Positions 26,014-36,142 of a stretch of DNA of 64,000 nt are shown one piece after another. Position 1 is the stretch's first letter; each line of letters begins with the position of its first letter. Under the pieces are notes generated by a model that was not told where the DNA came from, made no database searches, and saw only the letters and a program-made list of their open reading frames with translations. Source of the DNA: Vibrio sp. Of7-15 (GTDB lineage Bacteria; Pseudomonadota; Gammaproteobacteria; Enterobacterales; Vibrionaceae); the NCBI RefSeq assembly GCF_022347565.1, contig NZ_JAKRGH010000004.1, positions 62,001 to 126,000 on the forward strand, in the 5' to 3' direction. The position numbers were made by a program, and so were the translations under genes.

Positions 26014-26976
26014 TCACCCCATCGGACATTGCAAACTATTACCTGCAATTTCTTGAGTACGTTTCAATAAATATTCTTTAAATGCCTGACAACGAGCTGG
26101 CATTGGGTGGCGCGGTCGAAAATACAAGTTAATGTCAAACCGGCTGGCAACAAAATCGGTCAATAAAACCTGAAGCTGCCCATTAATTAACGCGTCACGA
26201 ATGACGGAGTGAGGTAAATACGCAACCCCGGCACCACGAATGGCCATGTCGCGTAAAATTTCACTGTTATCACATTCAAGTGCATCGCTGATCGTCACGG
26301 CACGATTAACACCATCGGAGCAAAAATACCAGCGATTGCCACCCACTAATGAACTGGCATACAAACAGCGATGATCGTACAGCTCCTCTGGCTCTTGCGG
26401 GGTACCACAGCGTGTCAAATAACTAGGTGCAGCACACGCGTATAAAGGTTCACTCAACAACGGACGGCGGATTAAAAGCGAATCTTTTTCTTCCGTTTCC
26501 CGATTGGTCGCTTTGGCGCGAATAAGAAAATCAATGTGTAACGGATCAACGTCGCCAGCCTCAATAAAAAGTCGAAAATTCACCTGCGGGTGCATCTCCA
26601 TGTACTCTGCGATGATTTCACGTAAGTAGTAAGAAGCAAACAACGGCGTGGATGAAATGGTAATCACTCCTCTTTGCTCATCAGCCATGCTTTCTACTTC
26701 CGAGCAAATAGTATCTATCTCCGGCAGTAAGGCTGAAAAACGTCGATACAGCATTTCCCCAGCATCGGTCGCCACCAACTGGCGTGTACTGCGCTTGACT
26801 AGCTCCACCGCCATTAAGGTCTCCAGCTCTTTTACCCAACGACTGGCCGCCGCTGCTGAAATCCCCCACTCTTCTGCGGCTACACGAAAAGAGCTGTTTT
26901 GGATCACAGAGCAAAAAAACGCAATTTTATCTAACTGTTGCTGACGAAGATTAATTCTACCTAGTGACGTTGACAT
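26014..26976 (-). CDS. LysR family transcriptional regulator
   Basis: A 320-residue LysR-type regulator. The N-terminal winged HTH spans about residues 14-73 (FCSVIQNSSFRVAAEEWGIS, AAASRWVKELE, ELVKRSTRQLVATDAG), and the C-terminal ligand domain has GVITISSTPLFASYYL and GAGVAYLPHSVI. It is divergent from a GntP-type permease gene across a 394-base gap, the standard arrangement for a LysR regulator and its target. The inducer would be a small organic acid related to the permease substrate (inference). Confidence 0.94.
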   Translation of the reverse strand: MSTSLGRINLRQQQLDKIAFFCSVIQNSSFRVAAEEWGISAAAASRWVKELETLMAVELVKRSTRQLVATDAGEMLYRRFSALLPEIDTICSEVESMADEQRGVITISSTPLFASYYLREIIAEYMEMHPQVNFRLFIEAGDVDPLHIDFLIRAKATNRETEEKDSLLIRRPLLSEPLYACAAPSYLTRCGTPQEPEELYDHRCLYASSLVGGNRWYFCSDGVNRAVTISDALECDNSEILRDMAIRGAGVAYLPHSVIRDALINGQLQVLLTDFVASRFDINLYFRPRHPMPARCQAFKEYLLKRTQEIAGNSLQCPMG

Positions 26977-27370
26977 GAGTTTTCCTTTTTACTCAATAGG
27001 TTGCTTAATTTAATAATGCCCAGTAATAAAGGTATCACCAACCGCAGAGTCCATTTCTTGCCACCTTACTCACACTCTTTGCTGCTCTATTTAACAAAGT
27101 CTCAACCATTAAACATGTGCATTAATGAAATAATCTTTTTCAAATCTGTTTCTTTGGTCAATAAAAAACGTCGTAACTGTTTGATAAACAAATACTATGT
27201 CCACTTAAAATAAATATAAACCCACTCACATATGACCAGGTAAGTTGAGCCAGTTCTCAATTTTCCACTTATCGAGCAAGGTGCTGAATTTACTAATGTT
27301 TCCATTCCCTTTTAATCGGGATAGCATGTAAACAAGATGTTGTAAATTATATCAAATGGAGATAATTAAT
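26977..27370. other. Divergent intergenic region between LysR and GntP genes
   Basis: Expected to hold LysR binding sites and both promoters. No convincing T-N11-A palindrome was fixed by eye. A 70-codon plus-strand frame (27001-27213) lacks a ribosome binding site and any recognisable protein character. Confidence 0.4.
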
Positions 27371-28726
27371 ATGGATGTTGTCGTAATTCTGATCACCTTA
27401 ATAGGCTTAATGTACTTTGCCTATCGCGGTGTTTCAGTTCTTGTTCTTGCCCCTGTTTTGGCCATGACAGCGGCGTTACTCACCAGTGATTTTCCTTCAC
27501 TGTATGCCCTTTCGAATGTATTTATGCCCGCTGCGGCCAACTATATAAAACTCTATTTTCCCATTTTTATCGCCGGTGCCATTTTTGGTAAACTCATGGG
27601 CGCATCTGGCGCGGCACGCACTCTGTCTGAGTTCATCATTAAAAATTTAGGCCCACGCCACGCCATTTTATCGGTCGTATTAGCCACAGCTCTACTTACA
27701 TATGGTGGCGTATCGCTTTTTGTGGTGGTATTCGCCATGTACCCCATTGGTGCGGAAACGTTCCGGGCGGCTGGAATTCCGAAACGTTTACTACCAGCGG
27801 CCATTACTCTTGGTGCTTTCACCTTCACCATGACAGCGCTACCTGGCTCTCCTCAATACCTAAACACCATGCCAACCATCCCATTTGGCACCACCGTGTA
27901 CGCAGCGCCAATTTTAGGCCTTTTGGCCGCCACTATTATGTTAACGCTTGGTATTTTATGGATTAAGTTTCGTGCAACTAAAGCCATTGCAGCAGGAGAA
28001 GGCTACGGGGAGGATATTGAAAGTAACTCTGATACAGAGACGTCGACACCAAAGCCTAATGTGATCATGTCAGTGATCCCTATCTTGCTGATCTTTATCA
28101 TCAATTTTCTACTAACCAATGTGTATTTTAAATCTGCCGACGTCATCGCCAGTTACGAAGAGTTCGACACCAGCATAAACGGCACTTGGTCAGTGATTTT
28201 GGCGTTAGGTGTTGCCATTGCTTTTATGTTGGCGTTTTTCCGCCGCTATATTTTCAACCCAAACAAACAAGTCTTTGATGGCTCAGTAAGCTCACTTCTA
28301 CCCATTTTTAATACCGCTTCTGAAGTGGGCTATGGCGCGGTAATCACAGCGCTATCAGCCTTTATTGTGGTAAAAGCAGGTATTGCCGCCATCGATATTC
28401 CGGATTTGTTTAAAGTTGCCATTACTTCCACCAGCTTGGCCGGCATTATTGGCTCTTCTTCTGGAGGTACGGGCATGGTGTTAGCCCTATTAGGAAATGA
28501 CTTCTTAAACACAGGGATCAACCCAGAAGTGCTTCACCGGGTCGTTTTATTGGCCGCTGGCGGGCTTGATACGCTACCGCACTGTGGCGCAGTGATCACC
28601 TTACTGGCCGTATGTAAATTAAGCCACCGACAAAGTTATGGAGATATTGCCGTCGTAACCATGGCGATACCATTATTGGCCGCCTTCACGGTGATCATGG
28701 TTCACCTTGCCACTGGGTTGGTTTAG
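27371..28726 (+). CDS. GntP family permease (H+/organic acid symporter)
   Basis: A 451-residue inner-membrane transporter with about twelve helices. Family marks are VLATALLTYGGVSLFVVVFAMYPI, ITLGAFTFTMTALPGSPQ and, near the C-terminus, GIIGSSSGGTGMVLALLGND and LDTLPHCGAVITLL. GntP proteins take up gluconate or related hydroxy- and keto-acids. The start at 27371 has GGAG nine bases upstream; an ATG at 27356 lies on top of that site and is rejected. Monocistronic, with the divergent LysR regulator. Substrate not resolved. Confidence 0.92.
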   Translation: MDVVVILITLIGLMYFAYRGVSVLVLAPVLAMTAALLTSDFPSLYALSNVFMPAAANYIKLYFPIFIAGAIFGKLMGASGAARTLSEFIIKNLGPRHAILSVVLATALLTYGGVSLFVVVFAMYPIGAETFRAAGIPKRLLPAAITLGAFTFTMTALPGSPQYLNTMPTIPFGTTVYAAPILGLLAATIMLTLGILWIKFRATKAIAAGEGYGEDIESNSDTETSTPKPNVIMSVIPILLIFIINFLLTNVYFKSADVIASYEEFDTSINGTWSVILALGVAIAFMLAFFRRYIFNPNKQVFDGSVSSLLPIFNTASEVGYGAVITALSAFIVVKAGIAAIDIPDLFKVAITSTSLAGIIGSSSGGTGMVLALLGNDFLNTGINPEVLHRVVLLAAGGLDTLPHCGAVITLLAVCKLSHRQSYGDIAVVTMAIPLLAAFTVIMVHLATGLV

Positions 28727-28822
28727 CTGATCACACAACCGTTTAACCAGTAATTCAGACACGCTTTAGGCCCAGTAATAATGAAACTATCTACTATAAC
28801 TGTACCTACAGCGTGTTTTTTC

Positions 28823-29176
28823 TTATTTTTCTTGGCAAGGCTCTACATAAATAGCATCACTTGGAAATCGTCCATCGTTACTTGGATGCTGAGTATGAAG
28901 CCGACATAGTTCCTGATGAATACTGATCGCCCCAACACTAAATTGCTCAGACTGCCACTTTCCGTTCGTTAAAATATCAATAGTGAGTTTTTGCCCTTCA
29001 TCGACATTTTCTGGTAAGTGGATTTCATAACTCTTGCTAAGAACAACCAGCCAATAATCAGACATGGTCACTAACACCCCTTCTCCCGGTGTAGAAACCG
29101 CTTTTACATAATTCAATTGCTGTTCACCAGCCCCTACGGTGCCAATAAAACAACATAACAAACAAAGCCATCGCAC
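28823..29176 (-). CDS. Hypothetical secreted protein
   Basis: A 117-residue protein with a signal peptide (WLCLLCCFIGTVGA then GEQQ) and no recognised family. The rest holds two or three possible beta segments and two late cysteines (ELCRLHT and EPCQEK) that could form a disulfide. The preferred start is a GTG at 29176, with GAGG eight bases upstream, giving a standard short signal peptide; an ATG at 29212 without a binding site would add twelve residues. No clear operon partner. Confidence 0.65.
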   Translation of the reverse strand: MRWLCLLCCFIGTVGAGEQQLNYVKAVSTPGEGVLVTMSDYWLVVLSKSYEIHLPENVDEGQKLTIDILTNGKWQSEQFSVGAISIHQELCRLHTQHPSNDGRFPSDAIYVEPCQEK

Positions 29177-29663
29177 TCGCTCACCCTCTAGTCTATTCCC
29201 GTTAAAAAGCATGCGTACTTAACACCATTTGCATCTAAAACATAAAAGATATGGCTGAATTCATTCTTAACTTTAGCCAATATCCCTGAAGCTAGGGGGA
29301 TAAACGTTTATTAGAGAGTAAAATCCAGTACCACCTTATTAGAGATAAAAAATATTCAAATTTTGAATAAAAACACTAATTACAACACCATAATCAGAAC
29401 TAAAAACCAATATCAAGAAATAAACCAAACTTTAAAACCATAAATATATCTTTGGGTAGATTAAAACCAGATTTTCATGCTAACCAGCAGGTTTCACAAG
29501 GTAAGACCACTGATATAACCAGATGATACTTCCTAGATAGCCATATCTTGCTTCCCTATGCTCCATTAGTATTGGCTTCCGCTAATAATAGTGACAATAA
29601 GAATATTTCGTAACGCATGGAGCGTAAACGGAAACGCTAATCTACACAGGGAATGGGCAATTC
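29177..29663. other. Intergenic region, nothing definite
   Basis: AT-rich 487-base gap between a minus-strand hypothetical gene and the plus-strand barrel-metalloprotease operon. Two copies of TTATTAGAGA lie about 27 bases apart near 29310-29346. No supported gene or RNA. Confidence 0.4.
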
Positions 29664-30485
29664 ATGAAACATAATCTAATCTGCTGTGCCATTGCATTCG
29701 CTTTGGTGCCCGCCGCCCTTCACGCTGAACAAGTTCAAGACAACAAAATAGAACAAGAACAACCTTGGCAATTGTCTCTTGGGCTTGATTACAGTAGAAA
29801 CGGTCATAACAACAGCCACCACCTTGCTGACCGAAATTTATCGGCGAATGCTTCCATCAGATATAACCTAAATTCAGACACCTACTTTACGGCTGAAGTG
29901 TCAGGGCTACACCGCTACGATGGAAAGCAAGGCGACTATTGGAATGACATTTGGCTAACTGCCAAAAAAAAGAATGTCTGGAACCCAACAAAAAACATTG
30001 ATATGTCGATTGGTTCTCGCGTTCTGATCCCAATTTCAGACACATCCCAAAAAACCGATCTCAATACGGCCATACGCGGAGATATCACTTTTTCGCTGTC
30101 TCTTGATGATCTGTTAAAAAACCTGCAGCTAAGTGATTCTGTGCGCTTGCAGAAAAATTTTCATAAATACACCACCGCAGGCCACCAACTTTTAGAAGAA
30201 TACCGAGTAAGCAACGTGCTTTCCGTTGATTACTACAAAAATAAGTGGTTCTTCAGTATTAACTTTGTCACTTCCACGTCTTGGGATTACCGAGGAACGA
30301 GCCATTCACCAAAGCTGACTCACGCCGAAGAGATTGGTTACCAGTTCCACGACAACTTTAGTGCCGCTGTCGGCATGACCAACAGTGCGACTTATTACGA
30401 TCCAGACAGAGGGCCAAACCCGCTAAACACTCTGTTTGATCTGAAGGATCCGACCTACTACATCACCCTAAATTACAACTATTAA
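29664..30485 (+). CDS. Hypothetical outer-membrane beta-barrel protein
   Basis: A 273-residue protein with a signal peptide (cleavage after LHA) and barrel-like strands throughout: WQLSLGLDYSRNG, LSANASIRYNL, TYFTAEVSGLHRY, WFFSINFVTSTSWDY and a final YYITLNYNY ending in an aromatic residue, the usual signal for outer-membrane insertion. No named family recognised. It is 21 bases ahead of the large lipoprotein metalloprotease gene, so the two are probably made together and may work at the cell surface. Confidence 0.75.
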   Translation: MKHNLICCAIAFALVPAALHAEQVQDNKIEQEQPWQLSLGLDYSRNGHNNSHHLADRNLSANASIRYNLNSDTYFTAEVSGLHRYDGKQGDYWNDIWLTAKKKNVWNPTKNIDMSIGSRVLIPISDTSQKTDLNTAIRGDITFSLSLDDLLKNLQLSDSVRLQKNFHKYTTAGHQLLEEYRVSNVLSVDYYKNKWFFSINFVTSTSWDYRGTSHSPKLTHAEEIGYQFHDNFSAAVGMTNSATYYDPDRGPNPLNTLFDLKDPTYYITLNYNY

Positions 30486-30506
30486 TAGAATACCAAGGTA
30501 ATTGAT

Positions 30507-33500
30507 ATGTTTAAGAAATTAGCCATTGCATCCATGGTGAGTATCGCGCTCTATGGTTGTGGCGCAGACGAACGCAGCTACGAAACCGTGCCACGAGCAC
30601 AAGAGCAGATCACAACAAAATCCCTAGACACCGAATCCTTGTGGTTGTACATGCCATCAACAGGAGCAACCCCTCGTTACGCCACCACTCAGCGTGGCTT
30701 CTTTCAGGGAACCCCAAAATTAGTCAAACTTCGCTTCGATAAAAACAACGGTATTATTGCCGAAGAAGTAGATAGAGACACCATTCGACCAGGTGAAGAC
30801 ACACGCTACACCGATGTTATAAACCAAGCACCTGTTCTAAAAATCCCTGGGACATTCCAACAATACCGTTGTGCTGAAAACGCGTACGATGAATGTACGA
30901 ACATCGAAGAATTAAACCAAGATGCCGATGTTAACTGGCAAAGCGCAACCCACTTTACGCCAGACTATTCTGGTATTCAGTCTCTTGCCGTAGACACCGT
31001 TGATTCATGGTATACCGCCGATAATGTCGACGAAACGGCGGATCCCCAAGTCACTCACTGGGAATTTGATCCATCCACAGGCACCATCAATGTTGAAGTG
31101 GAGCGCACCTTCACGGCCAGCGTCGATGACATGTATCAGTTTGGCAATAGTTTAGAAGACCTTTCATTTAAAACCCGTTTTTTCTATTCCTTAGTTAAGC
31201 TAGATACACTGACCAGCGACAATTACGAGACCATTCACTACCCAGGTCGAGACTCTTCTCGTTACGGTTTCTTTAATAATGAAAAAATAGAGCGATCAGA
31301 AACAGGGGAAATCGGAGTTCAAGGTCAAAAATTCCGATTACTAAATCGCTTCAACCCAGAAAAAGACAGCATCAAATATTACCTCAGTGACAGCTATTTT
31401 GATGAAGGAAGTGAACTGTTCCTAACTACAACGCTGGAAACCATCACTGAGATCAATCGAGTCCTCACTGATACTGGTGTGCCACCTATTGAAATCGTGA
31501 ACCCAGATAAACCAGCTGGTATTCACACTGGCGACTTACGTCATAACGTTCTGAACTTAATCACCGATCCCGTTGATAGCGGCTTACTCGGTTATGGCCC
31601 ATCCGCTACCAACCCACTAACGGGTGAAATCGTTCACGCTCACGTAAACCAATATGCTGGTGTTATTCGCACGGCTTCTAGAAAAATGTGGAACCAGCTC
31701 ACCATGCATTATAACCGTGGTGAAATAGAACGCCCTGATGCATACCAACCAGCACCACCAGCCGCAGATGATGCCGAATCTGGTACAAATGAATCCGTGG
31801 TCAGCACGGGATTAGAAGGCATAGAAAATAGCTTTTTAGCGAAACACACGACCTCTATCCTTGCATCTGGCCCAATCACCGTTGCCAACGAGCCTCAATT
31901 TGTTAATGGTTCACCGCAATGGCTTTCTCCAGAGCAACAAAACAACACCAGCTTTAGTAAAGACATTGCCGCGCGCCAGCAACGTTTACACAGCCTAGCA
32001 GAGCAGAATGTATACGCCGAAGAATTCATGTGGGTGAGTACACAATCAAAAGGCTTGATCAGTGGCATTGATTACTTAGCAGGTGATTATTTTGATAACA
32101 GCCATCTTGATGTTAATTCAGATGACTATGAAACACTGGCAAATACCAAGCTTAAAAAATGGAGCAAATTAACCAAAGCACAACAAAGTGAAGTGAGTGA
32201 TGCCATTTCTCAGCACATGTTCAAATCAACATTAGTGCACGAGCTTGGCCATAACCTAGGCTTACGTCATAACTTCATGGGCTCTGTCGATAAAGCCAAC
32301 TTTTACCAGAAAGATGAAGTCGCCAGTTTTGGTTACGATAAAGTTCCAGCGTACAGCTCAGTCATGGATTATGGTGCTTCGATTTTTGATGAACTACCAA
32401 CCTTTGGTAAATATGACATCGCCGCCCTACGCTTTGGCTATGGTCGTAAAATCGCATCAGAAAAACACGATCCAACCACAGACGAAACCACGACAGAGCT
32501 GCACAGCCTATCTGAGCTTGATAAAGAACTACAAGCCAATGCCCAAGCCTACCCACTTGGCACTATTGATCAGATGACAAAACAGCTAAAAGAAGATGCG
32601 CCAACCGCAGTCGTCAAATATTTTAACTACTGTACTGATGAAAATGTACGTAGCACAACCACGTGTAACCGTTTTGATGAAGGCACCAACATTCTAGAGC
32701 TTACCCGTTTTAGAATTCAAAAATATTGGGATAGCTACGATCAAGTTAACAAACGTGATGGCCGCGAGCAGTTCTATGAATACGAGCTACAAAACTACGC
32801 CTTCTCACGCTGGTATCAATTCAATGAAATCCGTTCTGTTGTAGAAGACTTGGGTGACATTGATTATCAACTGTCGCAACTAAAAGGCTCAGAAGACAGC
32901 TACGGGAAAAACGTCGCTAACTACTACACCGATAACTGTACCCGTACTTCACTACGCGACAGATTACCCGCTGGTGCACAAATGGTGTGTAATACTTTCG
33001 ATGCCTCGCTAGAAGCAGCAGACTTTTTCGTCAAGGTTATGAGCACACCAGACAAAGTGTGTGAGCTGGAAATTACCCCATCAGGCTCACAGCCAATCAC
33101 ACGTTTTGTGGCACTATCTGATTTATGGAGCTCTTACGGCCCCGCCATGCAGCATAAAATAACGCTGCCAGAATCCTGTTTTGATGCTGATTTACTCGCG
33201 GCCGTGACAGGCGGCAGCGAAAAAATCAAAGTCATGTCAGAAACCCGTGACGGCCGCTCTTTCGCCAACATGCGAGCGAATAACCCTTACAACAACTCAT
33301 CTACCGCTGTAGACCAATTCGGCATTTGGCCAGATAAATTGATCGCAGCACAAATGCTGGTAAAACGTGATGATTTTTATCGTGCACGTGACAAATCCAA
33401 CATTGCCCTGCTCGATGTTTCAAGTACCTTAAGTGGCACACAAGGCACACCTCAAAAGATGAAAACTTACTTAGGCTATCTGGGCTTTGGTATGGACTCA

Positions 33501-34376
33501 TTTGTGGATCCAATTTTTGTCGATGCTGATGGCAACCGCACAACTCCGGCCATGCCATACGTACCAGATGTTAAGCGTGCGATTGATGCTCCGCCGTACC
33601 TCTATGGCTTGAAGTCATTCTTCCAAATGTCAGACAGTACGGTAACGCCACTGTTCTCTGCGCTGCTTCATAACTTAGTCGCGTTTGGCCAAGCAGAAGA
33701 ATATGGCCTTGCTGATAGCTCACAAGATTTGATCGACGACATTTCGTTAACCAAACCAGATAACTCTGTCGATAGCGAAGGCAGCGTAGAGTTTAGTTTA
33801 AAAACAAGAAACTACGTTGTAACACGCCGTAATGGCTTGGCCAAAAACATGGCAGAAAAAGCCCTACTGATTAATGGCAGAGAAGACGACTTAGCCAAGC
33901 TAGAAAATGCTAACTACCGTACTAAAAATAACCTGAAAGCAAGTGGCGTAAAAACACTGGATGATTACACCCTAATCATGCTTCGAGATCCAAATGCAGT
34001 TGCCTTATTAAAAGACGCTCCGCACTTTGAATCTCTGTTCCGAGCATCAGGCTTCCCTGTTCGAACGCCTGCGAAATTCACTTTCGACAGTGCTAAAAAA
34101 TGTTATTCACCAGCAGACAATACGGCTCGTTGTCACAGCAAAGACAACTTATTTGCCGCTTGGAATGCGATTCGTAATAACAAAGACGAGCACCCTGAAT
34201 ATTTAGAGCAGCTGCTTTCTAGTGCCGATTTCTATGCTGGCTACATTGAAGATGCCATTAAAGAAACACCAGAAGATGCTGATATTTATGATATTGATCC
34301 TGAAACCATTTGGCTATGGGACTCAAGGCAATACATACAATATCGCTATGCGCTAGAGCAACTACCTGCCCTTTAA
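30507..34376 (+). CDS. Large lipoprotein zinc metalloprotease (metzincin-like)
   Basis: A 1289-residue lipoprotein (lipobox LYGC, Cys18). The catalytic motif HELGHNLGLRH is at residues 578-588, the extended HExxHxxGxxH zinc site of metzincins, with the Met-turn SVMDYG at about 618-623. The long N-terminal part has a beta-rich region and the C-terminal 600 residues are unassigned, with paired cysteines that suggest an extracytoplasmic location. It belongs to the poorly studied 'zinc-dependent metalloprotease' group of marine bacteria. Co-directional with a barrel protein upstream (21-base gap), and followed by a strong terminator. Substrates unknown. Confidence 0.88.
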   Translation: MFKKLAIASMVSIALYGCGADERSYETVPRAQEQITTKSLDTESLWLYMPSTGATPRYATTQRGFFQGTPKLVKLRFDKNNGIIAEEVDRDTIRPGEDTRYTDVINQAPVLKIPGTFQQYRCAENAYDECTNIEELNQDADVNWQSATHFTPDYSGIQSLAVDTVDSWYTADNVDETADPQVTHWEFDPSTGTINVEVERTFTASVDDMYQFGNSLEDLSFKTRFFYSLVKLDTLTSDNYETIHYPGRDSSRYGFFNNEKIERSETGEIGVQGQKFRLLNRFNPEKDSIKYYLSDSYFDEGSELFLTTTLETITEINRVLTDTGVPPIEIVNPDKPAGIHTGDLRHNVLNLITDPVDSGLLGYGPSATNPLTGEIVHAHVNQYAGVIRTASRKMWNQLTMHYNRGEIERPDAYQPAPPAADDAESGTNESVVSTGLEGIENSFLAKHTTSILASGPITVANEPQFVNGSPQWLSPEQQNNTSFSKDIAARQQRLHSLAEQNVYAEEFMWVSTQSKGLISGIDYLAGDYFDNSHLDVNSDDYETLANTKLKKWSKLTKAQQSEVSDAISQHMFKSTLVHELGHNLGLRHNFMGSVDKANFYQKDEVASFGYDKVPAYSSVMDYGASIFDELPTFGKYDIAALRFGYGRKIASEKHDPTTDETTTELHSLSELDKELQANAQAYPLGTIDQMTKQLKEDAPTAVVKYFNYCTDENVRSTTTCNRFDEGTNILELTRFRIQKYWDSYDQVNKRDGREQFYEYELQNYAFSRWYQFNEIRSVVEDLGDIDYQLSQLKGSEDSYGKNVANYYTDNCTRTSLRDRLPAGAQMVCNTFDASLEAADFFVKVMSTPDKVCELEITPSGSQPITRFVALSDLWSSYGPAMQHKITLPESCFDADLLAAVTGGSEKIKVMSETRDGRSFANMRANNPYNNSSTAVDQFGIWPDKLIAAQMLVKRDDFYRARDKSNIALLDVSSTLSGTQGTPQKMKTYLGYLGFGMDSFVDPIFVDADGNRTTPAMPYVPDVKRAIDAPPYLYGLKSFFQMSDSTVTPLFSALLHNLVAFGQAEEYGLADSSQDLIDDISLTKPDNSVDSEGSVEFSLKTRNYVVTRRNGLAKNMAEKALLINGREDDLAKLENANYRTKNNLKASGVKTLDDYTLIMLRDPNAVALLKDAPHFESLFRASGFPVRTPAKFTFDSAKKCYSPADNTARCHSKDNLFAAWNAIRNNKDEHPEYLEQLLSSADFYAGYIEDAIKETPEDADIYDIDPETIWLWDSRQYIQYRYALEQLPAL

Positions 34377-34396
34377 TCTCTGCCCTTAAACACACC

Positions 34397-34430
34397 AAAG
34401 GCTGGACTCTATAATGAGCCAGCCTTTTTT
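34397..34430 (+). terminator. Rho-independent terminator after the metalloprotease
   Basis: AAAGGCTGG (34397-34405) and CCAGCCTTT (34419-34427), extended by CTC/GAG, are followed by a T-run. Confidence 0.9.
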
Positions 34431-34524
34431 CATAAGTAATAAATGTGTAAAAATATGTTGCTAAAAGTTCTAACTTATATACAAATAGCATGACTCGCAG
34501 TGAAGTATTTAGGAGTCCGGCAGT

Positions 34525-35322
34525 ATGCGTTCAGCAAGTTCAGAGTATTTATTAGCAGCATTAAGAAGCGTTATCAAAACAAAAGGAAGAACCTACCGGG
34601 AACTTGCAGACAAGGTCGGCGTGCCCCTTTCTACCTTTAAACGTCATTTATACAGCCCAAATATTACTCTCGACCGCCTTTTAGATTACTGCCGAGAAAC
34701 AGACACAACGTTAGATGAGTTACAAAAAATTGCGATTAAGTTACAGCATGATAACGAAAGCTTTTTTAGCCAAACCCAAGATGAAATTTTCTATAAGTTC
34801 CCTTACCTTTATGATTTTTATAGAGAAATAAGGCACATTCGTGGCTGTGATAGCCGTGAGTACATGAAAGAAAAATATGGCCTAGATGACGTATCTGTTT
34901 ATGCCTATTTCCGAGCTCTAGAAATGCTCGGACTAGTGAAAATAACTGATGACAATAAAGTCAATTTGAACGGCCCGTTTTACTACCGCTTTGCTGATGG
35001 CTCAAAGCTCAGCTTTAAATATAAAGAGCTTTTAAAAGAACAAGCTCTCGATAACCCCAACTGCGTTCGTGTTGGGTTTTCACGCATGAACTTGAAAGAA
35101 AGCCAACTAGAGTCATTAAATAAATTACTCACACAAGAGATCCTCAAATACCACTCTGAGAACATGAAAAAAGGCGACAACAACGAAAATACACCACACA
35201 ATGTTTTACTGTTTGTCACGCCACACGAACCTTTACAGTTTTCAGAAGGGATCCGTCTTTTACCCAATACGTTCTTACAGCAAGTGAAAGACAATATCTC
35301 TAGCTTAGAAGGTTCTACGTAA
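34525..35322 (+). CDS. Helix-turn-helix (XRE-like) regulator with C-terminal sensing region
   Basis: A 265-residue cytoplasmic protein. An N-terminal HTH lies at about residues 20-60 (GRTYRELADKVGVPLSTFKRHLYS). The remaining 200 residues, including KFPYLYDFYREIRHIRG and DDVSVYAYFRALEMLGLVKI, look like a ligand- or partner-binding domain with a winged-helix-like stretch; no family named. AGGAG lies about ten bases before the start. Situated after the metalloprotease terminator on the same strand, so it may control that operon or be independent. Confidence 0.82.
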   Translation: MRSASSEYLLAALRSVIKTKGRTYRELADKVGVPLSTFKRHLYSPNITLDRLLDYCRETDTTLDELQKIAIKLQHDNESFFSQTQDEIFYKFPYLYDFYREIRHIRGCDSREYMKEKYGLDDVSVYAYFRALEMLGLVKITDDNKVNLNGPFYYRFADGSKLSFKYKELLKEQALDNPNCVRVGFSRMNLKESQLESLNKLLTQEILKYHSENMKKGDNNENTPHNVLLFVTPHEPLQFSEGIRLLPNTFLQQVKDNISSLEGST

Positions 35323-35391
35323 AATATAATTTTGATGCGTTCTAGGCTGCGCCTCTTAATTATTGGCTCCATCACCATTAGAAATGCTTAA

Positions 35392-35637
35392 CTAAAACTT
35401 GCAATCAAAGTCTTCTGGGGGGTCACATTCAACTAAAGTGAGCTCCCCATGTTGATTCTTGTAATCTGTAATTTCATTGGTTTCAGATTGAGTAACGGCG
35501 GCGATCTGGCGTACTAAAAGCACCTCAGTATCCACACCAGGCAACGCTGATCTGGTAAAAGTATCGATTTCGCGACTGCCCATCGAACATGACAACGTAC
35601 AATGTGTGAAACTTCGCTTTATTAGAGCTAGTGTCAT
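35392..35637 (-). CDS. Small hypothetical protein coupled to a universal stress protein
   Basis: An 81-residue protein with no recognised family. Its ATG overlaps the stop codon of the universal stress protein gene (ATGA), which indicates translational coupling and supports it as a real gene. The C-terminal tail is acidic (LTLVECDPPEDFDCKF) and has two cysteines; two more lie in the N-terminal part. Role unknown. Confidence 0.6.
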   Translation of the reverse strand: MTLALIKRSFTHCTLSCSMGSREIDTFTRSALPGVDTEVLLVRQIAAVTQSETNEITDYKNQHGELTLVECDPPEDFDCKF

Positions 35638-36029
35638 ACTTTAATCAAGTAAACATCACACTTTGCATAATTAGAGACTGAATTTGCTGTTGAACCAATT
35701 AATGCATTTATCCCTCTTCTCGAATGAGTACCAAGAATAATTAAATCCGCATGCTTCTTTTCGGCAAGATTGCATATTTGTTCATATGGCTTGCCAATTT
35801 TTACTGTTACATCCCCCTGATGGATCCCTAACGACGATGTGATGGACTCCATTTCAGGCAATGCTTTTTCTTTCAATTCTTTTTGATAATCTTTGGGGAG
35901 TAAAGTATATGGAATGATATGTGTGACGAGCAGTTTAGAGTTATGAAATTGTGCAAAGTTATAAGCTTTTGAAAGTATGTCTCTACCTTCATCACTAATT
36001 TCTATCCCGCAAACGATAGTTTTATACAT
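35634..36029 (-). CDS. Universal stress protein (UspA family)
   Basis: A 131-residue single-domain Usp protein. It begins MYKTIVCGIEISDEGRDIL and ends with the nucleotide-binding motif GTHSRRGINALIGSTANSV (G-2x-G-9x-G-S/T), which marks the ATP-binding type. The start at 36029 has AGGG seven bases upstream; an in-frame ATG at 36158 would add 43 unrelated residues and is rejected. It is the third of four minus-strand genes likely expressed together under stress. Confidence 0.93.
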   Translation of the reverse strand: MYKTIVCGIEISDEGRDILSKAYNFAQFHNSKLLVTHIIPYTLLPKDYQKELKEKALPEMESITSSLGIHQGDVTVKIGKPYEQICNLAEKKHADLIILGTHSRRGINALIGSTANSVSNYAKCDVYLIKV

Positions 36030-36142
36030 AAGTATACCCTGCTCAATTTCCATAATTAATAAAATTATAATACTTAACCTGAACTTGGGGTAAGAAAGTC
36101 GATGAACAGTTAAAGTGATGCTCAGTGCTGCTATTTTGTCGG

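Noticed and set aside
27001-27213. 70-codon plus-strand frame in the LysR-GntP gap
   Set aside because: No binding site and atypical composition; it overlaps expected regulator sites.
28756-28822. Terminator after the GntP gene (ACACGCT...AGCGTGT then T-run)
   Set aside because: The stem is only seven bases with a loop of roughly 45; not convincing by eye though the T-run is strong.
34258-34491. Minus-strand frame over the end of the metalloprotease gene and its terminator
   Set aside because: It runs through a terminator hairpin and is antisense to a well-supported coding region.
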